Source: Bacteroidales bacterium UBA1179 (lineage in GTDB: Bacteria > Bacteroidota > Bacteroidia > Bacteroidales > Bacteroidaceae). Taken from it: a DNA stretch of 18,935 bases. Numbering within the stretch: position 1 is the stretch's first letter; the number at the start of each line of letters is the position of its first letter. The DNA lies in NCBI GenBank assembly GCA_002309915.1, contig DBYT01000040.1:1-18935 (forward strand). Direction: 5' to 3'. This document shows positions 14,645 to 18,935 of this stretch, in pieces. The position numbers and the translations under genes are program-made. The notes below the pieces were generated by a model that was not told the origin of the DNA, did no database searches, and saw nothing but the letters and a program-made list of their open reading frames with translations.

Positions 14645-16012
14645 ATGAAGAAAAACATATTCATGATTGTCTGCCTGCTTACGGCAGGTTACATGGAGAC
14701 TGCGGCTCAGAACAACGTCATTGACGAGATAGTATGGGTTGTAGGTGACGAGGCAATCTATAAGTCCGAGGTCGAGGAGGCTCGCCGTGAAGGTCTCAAA
14801 CGCGGTGCGCAGTGGGAGGGAGATCCCTATTGCATCATTCCCGAGCAGCTTGCCGTGAACAAGCTGTTCCTGAATCAGGCCGAACTTGACAGTATTTTTG
14901 TGACTGATGATGATGTCGCACCTGAGGTGGAATATGACATAAAGGAACTGTTGAACGATTTCGGTTCCGAGGAGAAGGTGGAGGAGCATTATGACGGAAT
15001 GACCATTGACCAGATACGCTCCCGCCTTTTTGAGACCCGCCGTCAGGCATATGTGATAAACGAGGTCCGCAAGAAGTTAATGTCCAAGGTCAAGGTTACT
15101 CCTGCCGAGGTGAGACGTTATGTCAAGGATATACCGGCCGATGAAATACCCTCCATCCCGACTCAGGTTGAGGTTCAGATCCTTACTCAGGATCCCATAA
15201 TTCCGCAGGAGGAGATTGATGCTGTAAAGGCAGACCTGCGTAATTATATTGAAAGGACCCAGTCCGGTGAGGTATCTTTCTCTACTCTGGCCCGTCTCTA
15301 TTCTGAAGATCCGGGTTCGGCACGTAACGGCGGAGACCTGGGTTTCTTTGGCCGTGGCGAGATGGTTCCCGAGTTCTCTACGGTGGCCTTCAACATGACT
15401 GATCCCAACAAGATATCCAAGATAGTGGAGACCGAGTACGGATACCATATCATACAGTTCGTGGAGCGTCTGGGTGACCGTGTCAGGGTAAGACATATTC
15501 TGCGTAAGCCGCGTATTCCCACGCAGAGCGTGAATGATTGTCTGGCCCGTCTTGACACCATAGCCGAAAACATTCGCAACGGCAACCATACCTTTGAGTT
15601 CTGTGTAGCCGCTTACTCTCATGACAAGGATACCCGCAACAACAACGGACTGATGAAAAACCAACCCAATCCGTCAGTTCCCGGCACATCCAGATTCACG
15701 ATGGAGGAACTTCCGCCTGATATTGCCAGAGTGGTTGACAGGATGCATGTGGGAGAGATATCGGACCCGTTCGTAATACAGCTGCCAAACGGCAAGACTA
15801 CCTGCGCCGTTGTCAAACTCAAGAACAAGATCAACGCCCATAAGGCTAATATATCTGAAGATTATGAGATACTGTATGAGATGGTAAGCACCATCCGTCA
15901 ACAGGAAGCTCTTGAGAAATGGATCCGCGAAAAACAGCGTACCACCTATGTCCGTATAAGCGAGGGTTGGAATGACTGTGACTTCATATATCCCGGTTGG
16001 GGTAAAAATTAA
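14645..16012 (+). CDS. surA: SurA-type periplasmic chaperone / peptidyl-prolyl isomerase
   Basis: SurA escorts unfolded beta-barrel proteins across the periplasm to the BAM complex. The 455-residue protein has a signal peptide (1-21, MKKNIFMIVCLL...TAA) and a SurA N-domain (about 24-160, beginning NVIDEIVWVVGDEAIYKSEV). Two parvulin domains follow: about 174-277 (core SEDPGSARNGGDLGFFGRGE) and about 280-395. This is the SurA architecture. The catalytic histidines are split. Domain 1 has the C-terminal one (GYHII, His268) but Gln178 in place of the first. Domain 2 has the first (RHIL, His284) but no histidine near GKTTCAVV. The frame stays open upstream to an ATG at 14591, but that start overlaps the previous gene and precedes the signal peptide by 18 residues. 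The 14645 ATG, 10 bases after the previous stop, is preferred. Confidence 0.92.
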   Translation: MKKNIFMIVCLLTAGYMETAAQNNVIDEIVWVVGDEAIYKSEVEEARREGLKRGAQWEGDPYCIIPEQLAVNKLFLNQAELDSIFVTDDDVAPEVEYDIKELLNDFGSEEKVEEHYDGMTIDQIRSRLFETRRQAYVINEVRKKLMSKVKVTPAEVRRYVKDIPADEIPSIPTQVEVQILTQDPIIPQEEIDAVKADLRNYIERTQSGEVSFSTLARLYSEDPGSARNGGDLGFFGRGEMVPEFSTVAFNMTDPNKISKIVETEYGYHIIQFVERLGDRVRVRHILRKPRIPTQSVNDCLARLDTIAENIRNGNHTFEFCVAAYSHDKDTRNNNGLMKNQPNPSVPGTSRFTMEELPPDIARVVDRMHVGEISDPFVIQLPNGKTTCAVVKLKNKINAHKANISEDYEILYEMVSTIRQQEALEKWIREKQRTTYVRISEGWNDCDFIYPGWGKN

Positions 16013-16029
16013 CCGGTACTGATACCGCC

Positions 16030-17694
16030 ATGTTTAAACTCAGGTCTTTATTTCTGGCGCTCATGCTTTGCTGCCTGACAGGTGTTGCCGCTCAGGAGGC
16101 CGGGACTGTGCCTGAGGTTGAGCCGCAGCCGGAATCAGTTGATACCAACTGGGTCTATCTGCTCAATGCCGACATAATCCGTTATGAGGAGTGGGTGAAC
16201 CCTGACGCCCAGCGTCTTATGGGTAACGTGATATTCCGTCATGACAGCATGTACATGTATTGTGACAGCGCCCTTTTCTATCAGGACCAGAACTCATTCG
16301 AGGCATATCATAATGTCAGGATGGAGCAGGGTGACACTCTGTTCCTGTACGGTGACTCCCTTTTCTATGACGGCAACACGAAACTGCTTCGCGTAAGGGA
16401 TAACGTGCGTCTTGAGAACAAGACCATGATTCTGCTTACCGACAGCCTGAACTATGACCGCAACACCGGACTGGGCTGGTTCTTTGACGGCGGTACGCTG
16501 CTGGATGAGGAGAGTACCCTGATATCGGAGTACGGTCAGTTTGATACAAACACCAAGATGGCAGTCTTTATGGACGGTGTATCGATGGAGAGCCCTGATT
16601 ATACCCTGACATCGGACACACTCCATTACAATACGGATTCCCATACCGCATTCCTTTTCAGTCCCGCTACCATTGTCAATGAGGATAATGTGATCAACAC
16701 AAGTCACGGACGCTTCAATACCGACAACAAGAGCGCGGTGCTGCTGGACCGTTCCCTGATAGAACAGAACGGCGGAGAGAGCCGTATGACAGGTGACAGC
16801 ATCATCTATGACAGCGACTCCGGACAGATGGAGGGATTCGGCAATGTGATAATCAACAATTACAAGGACAAGGTCGATGCCCTGGGCGAGTATGTCTATT
16901 ACAACAGGGACAATGACTCGGCCGTAATCACAGGTAAGGCACTGCTCATTGAGTATTCAGCCGGTGACAGCATGTATGTCCATGCCGACACTTTCCGCCT
17001 TATGACATTTTACAACGCGGCGCATGACTCGGTGGTTGAGCGCCAGATGCGTGGATTTCACAAGGTCCGCGCATACCGTATAGACATGCAGATGGTGGCC
17101 GATTCCATGGTGTTCACCACCAGGGACTCCAGTCTGACACTCTACAGTGATCCCATCCTTTGGAATGAGGACAGCCAGATACTGGGAGAGAAGATCATAT
17201 TCTACATGAATGACAGTACCATTGACTGGGCCCATGTGATAGGTCAGGCACTGTTTGTCCAGATTCTGGATACCGTTCACTACAATCAGATAGCAGGCCG
17301 AGAGATGAAAGCCTTCTTTAAGAACAGTGAGATAGATTATGCCGATGTCAACGGAAACGTCGAGGCGGTATTCTATCCGCTTGATGCTGACTCGGCCATG
17401 ATAGGAATGAATACTACCGAAGGTTCCAGCCTGAGGACGTATTTCAAGATGCGCGCCGTTAACAAGATTGTAATGTTCGGCCATTCAAACGGGGTGATGT
17501 ATCCCATGGAGAAACTGGACAGGAAAAAGATGTATCTATCCAATTTCAACTGGTTTGCCAGGATCAGACCGGTCGATCCCGAGGATGTCTTTTACTGGCG
17601 AGGCAAGAGGGCCGACGAACAACTTAAGAAAAACAGTTCCAATAAGGAGGTTCCGCTTCCGTCATTGGAAAACGGTAGAAGAAGAAGGAGATAG
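16030..17694 (+). CDS. OstA-like LPS-transport periplasmic protein (LptA/LptD-N fold)
   Basis: This 554-residue protein has a signal peptide (1-21, ending GVAAQ). It then has many repeats of the OstA/LptA beta-jellyroll type, recognisable as recurring GNV, DSLFYD, DSLNYD, DTLHYN and DSIIYD elements with AD/GD turns. The first lies at about 47-75 (ADIIRY...RLMGNVIFRHDSM). This fold makes the LPS bridge in LptA and the periplasmic domain of LptD. It is far longer than E. coli LptA (about 185 residues) and lacks a clear LptD barrel. I infer a Bacteroidota-type OstA-like protein carrying LPS across the periplasm with LptB (encoded at 4315). It has 14 D-[S/T]-[A/I/L/V/M/T] triplets, the O-glycosylation motif known from Bacteroides. 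The C-terminus is a run of five arginines from AGA/AGG codons. It lies 17 bases after surA and 2 bases before the next gene. Confidence 0.88.
   Translation: MFKLRSLFLALMLCCLTGVAAQEAGTVPEVEPQPESVDTNWVYLLNADIIRYEEWVNPDAQRLMGNVIFRHDSMYMYCDSALFYQDQNSFEAYHNVRMEQGDTLFLYGDSLFYDGNTKLLRVRDNVRLENKTMILLTDSLNYDRNTGLGWFFDGGTLLDEESTLISEYGQFDTNTKMAVFMDGVSMESPDYTLTSDTLHYNTDSHTAFLFSPATIVNEDNVINTSHGRFNTDNKSAVLLDRSLIEQNGGESRMTGDSIIYDSDSGQMEGFGNVIINNYKDKVDALGEYVYYNRDNDSAVITGKALLIEYSAGDSMYVHADTFRLMTFYNAAHDSVVERQMRGFHKVRAYRIDMQMVADSMVFTTRDSSLTLYSDPILWNEDSQILGEKIIFYMNDSTIDWAHVIGQALFVQILDTVHYNQIAGREMKAFFKNSEIDYADVNGNVEAVFYPLDADSAMIGMNTTEGSSLRTYFKMRAVNKIVMFGHSNGVMYPMEKLDRKKMYLSNFNWFARIRPVDPEDVFYWRGKRADEQLKKNSSNKEVPLPSLENGRRRRR
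17685..17690 (+). promoter_or_regulatory. Strong Shine-Dalgarno-like site for the small membrane protein gene
   Basis: AAGGAG at 17685-17690 lies 6 bases before the ATG at 17697, ideal Shine-Dalgarno spacing. Most other starts in this window lack one, as expected for Bacteroidota, where such sites are rarely used. The motif lies within the codons for the five terminal arginines of the preceding OstA-like protein. It could be a true initiation signal or a by-product of those purine-rich codons. Confidence 0.55.
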
Positions 17695-17696
17695 TT

Positions 17697-17987
17697 ATGG
17701 GAATGTTCAATGTAAGGGAACCGCGCCGTTTCGAGCATAAGTACATTTATGTTGATGAACGGAAGGAGAGGCTTGCCAAGATAGAGGAGAGAGCCAAGCG
17801 TGAATTGGGTATGCTGCCCGAGGAGGAGTTCAATCCCGAGAGCATACGCGGTAAGTTTCTGGAGAGTACCACACATCTCAAACGACGCAAGCAGAATGGC
17901 GGACCGGCAATTAGCCTGCCTGTGGCCATAGTACTTGCCGTACTCTTGACAATACTCCTGTTTAATATCCTGAACGGTAATATCTGA
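17697..17987 (+). CDS. Small tail-anchored membrane protein, function unknown
   Basis: This 96-residue protein has a charged N-terminal part. RRFEHKYIYVDERKERLAKI is followed by a basic/acidic helical stretch to about residue 65. One hydrophobic C-terminal segment follows (about 71-91, ISLPVAIVLAVLLTILLFNI), ending shortly after in NGNI. No signal peptide is present. It therefore looks like a tail-anchored inner-membrane protein with the charged part probably in the cytoplasm. I recall similar short proteins beside mutL in other Bacteroidota, but I know no function for them. The opening charged motif (an F-x-x-K/R-Y-x-x followed by D-E-R-K-E) looks conserved in type. It lies 2 bases after the OstA-like gene and 7 bases before mutL, so it is cotranscribed with both. 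The gene is real by context and composition; a role in LPS transport is only a guess from position. Confidence 0.8.
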   Translation: MGMFNVREPRRFEHKYIYVDERKERLAKIEERAKRELGMLPEEEFNPESIRGKFLESTTHLKRRKQNGGPAISLPVAIVLAVLLTILLFNILNGNI

Positions 17988-17994
17988 TTCGTAT

Positions 17995-18935
17995 ATGGAG
18001 TGCAAGGTAAGAGTTCTTTCACAGCAGGTTGCCAGCCAGATAGCAGCAGGTGAGGTTGTGAACCGTCCTGCATCGGTAGTCAAGGAGTTGGTTGAGAATG
18101 CCGTCGATGCAGGTGCAGACAGTATCAAGGTTATTCTGACCGATGCCGGCCGTACCTCCATCCAGGTCATTGACAACGGCTGCGGTATGAATCCCGAGGA
18201 TGCATGTACCGCATTCGAGCGTCATGCCACATCCAAGATAAAGGACTCTGATGACCTGTTTACTCTTACCACATTCGGATTCCGCGGAGAGGCTCTGCCC
18301 TCAATAGCCGCTGTTGCCCAGGTGCAGTTGCGCACCCGTACCGCTGACAGCGACACCGGTACAGAGATAAACATAAAGGCATCGGAGATAGAGAGCCGGG
18401 AGGCATGCGTTTGCCCCGTAGGCAGTTCCTTTACCGTCCGTAACCTTTTCTACAATGTTCCTGCACGCCGTAAGTTCCTTAAGAGCAACCAGACGGAATT
18501 CGGACATATAGTGACCGAGATAGAACGTGTGGCAATAGCCCATCCCGAGGTGGCTATTGAACTGACTCATCAGGGTGAACAGATACTGTCACTCCCGGTA
18601 TCGGCCGTAAAACAGAGAATAGTCAATCTGTTCGGCCGTAAGATGAATGAGGCGTTGCTGCCGGTTGAGGTTGAGACATCGGTCGTAAAGATAAGCGGAT
18701 TCTGCTCCAATCTGGATAATGTCAAGGGTAAGGGTGCCAAGCAGTTCTTCTTTGTGAACGGCCGTTTCATGCGCCATCCCTATTTCCATAAGGCTGTACT
18801 CAGCGCTTACGAGGGTCTTGTACCTGAGAGTGACCAGCCGTCATATTTCATTTTCCTGGATGTTCCGCCCGAAACCATTGACGTGAACATTCATCCCACC
18901 AAGACCGAGATCAAGTTCCAGGACGAGCAGGTTAT
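17995..18935 (+). CDS. mutL: DNA mismatch repair protein MutL, N-terminal part (3' end outside window)
   Basis: MutL is the matchmaker ATPase of mismatch repair. The 313 residues visible hold the GHKL ATPase domain with the three standard motifs: ELVENAVDAGA at 31-41 (catalytic Glu34, Asn35), DNGCGM at 60-65, and ATSKI at 78-82 followed by FGFRGEAL at 94-101. VPARRKFL and FFVNGRFMRHP lie in the second half, and DVNIHPTKTEIKF in the transducer domain. Intrinsic ATPase function is therefore expected. The C-terminal dimerisation/endonuclease domain lies past base 18935, so whether it carries the endonuclease motif cannot be seen. The ATG at 17995 lies 7 bases after the small membrane protein stop. 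It gives the usual short lead before VRVLSQQVASQIAAGEVV. It is probably the distal part of the recQ-guaB-surA-ostA run. Confidence 0.97.
   Translation, partial: MECKVRVLSQQVASQIAAGEVVNRPASVVKELVENAVDAGADSIKVILTDAGRTSIQVIDNGCGMNPEDACTAFERHATSKIKDSDDLFTLTTFGFRGEALPSIAAVAQVQLRTRTADSDTGTEINIKASEIESREACVCPVGSSFTVRNLFYNVPARRKFLKSNQTEFGHIVTEIERVAIAHPEVAIELTHQGEQILSLPVSAVKQRIVNLFGRKMNEALLPVEVETSVVKISGFCSNLDNVKGKGAKQFFFVNGRFMRHPYFHKAVLSAYEGLVPESDQPSYFIFLDVPPETIDVNIHPTKTEIKFQDEQV

Noticed and set aside
15077..15664. A 195-residue open frame antisense to surA
   Set aside because: Lies wholly inside surA, has no known motif and no promoter, and is explained by the absence of stops opposite biased codons.
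16957..17484. A 175-residue open frame antisense to the OstA-like gene
   Set aside because: Contained in a gene with clear repeats, and shows no family features of its own.
1..18935. CRISPR array, prophage, insertion sequence, toxin-antitoxin or defence system
   Set aside because: No repeat-spacer pattern, transposase, integrase, terminal inverted repeats or defence-family motifs were found. The window is almost entirely core genes.

Overview
The window is a compact chromosomal segment of a Bacteroidota bacterium, most likely order Bacteroidales (Bacteroidaceae/Prevotellaceae-like). Protein families, gene order and regulatory style all point there. A DUF177-rpmF-era-der cluster, a tig-clpP-clpX cluster, and a guaB - three SurA-like proteins - OstA-like - mutL run are arrangements I associate with Bacteroidales. 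Promoters are of the TTTG / TAnnTTTG type, and most start codons lack a Shine-Dalgarno sequence. One secreted protein carries a C-terminal tail like those of type IX secretion cargo. Nearly all of the DNA is coding. No intergenic stretch exceeds about 130 bases, and I see no tRNA, rRNA, CRISPR array, insertion sequence or phage gene.

Layout. (1) 1-2711, plus strand: the C-terminal end of a DUF177/YceD protein, ribosomal protein L32 with its own terminator, then the ribosome-assembly GTPases Era and Der, closed by a bidirectional hairpin. (2) 2693-5130, minus strand: lptB (ATPase of the LPS exporter), whose stop overlaps the start of a secreted M6 metalloprotease by 4 bases. (3) 5134-8513, plus strand: trigger factor, ClpP and ClpX, i.e. 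nascent-chain folding and proteolysis, transcribed from a promoter back-to-back with that of lptB. (4) 8565-18935, plus strand: a clear promoter precedes recQ. Then follow guaB, three consecutive SurA/parvulin-like envelope proteins, a large OstA-like LPS-transport protein, a small C-terminally anchored membrane protein, and mutL, which runs off the window. Gaps from recQ to mutL are 17 bases or less, so this is probably one long transcription unit mixing DNA repair, GMP synthesis and outer-membrane assembly.

How it fits together. The window is dominated by housekeeping genes for ribosome assembly, protein quality control and outer-membrane biogenesis. LptB and the OstA-like protein are two parts of LPS transport on opposite sides of the window, and the SurA-like proteins would chaperone beta-barrel proteins in the periplasm.

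I do not find a convincing new defence, mobile or biosynthetic system. The points most worth a second look are: histidines missing from the parvulin domains of the SurA-like cluster; the small tail-anchored protein between the OstA-like gene and mutL, read from an unusually strong Shine-Dalgarno embedded in a poly-arginine tail; the metalloprotease translationally coupled to lptB; the high density of D-S/T-hydrophobic motifs in the OstA-like protein; and the lack of fabH between rpmF and era.
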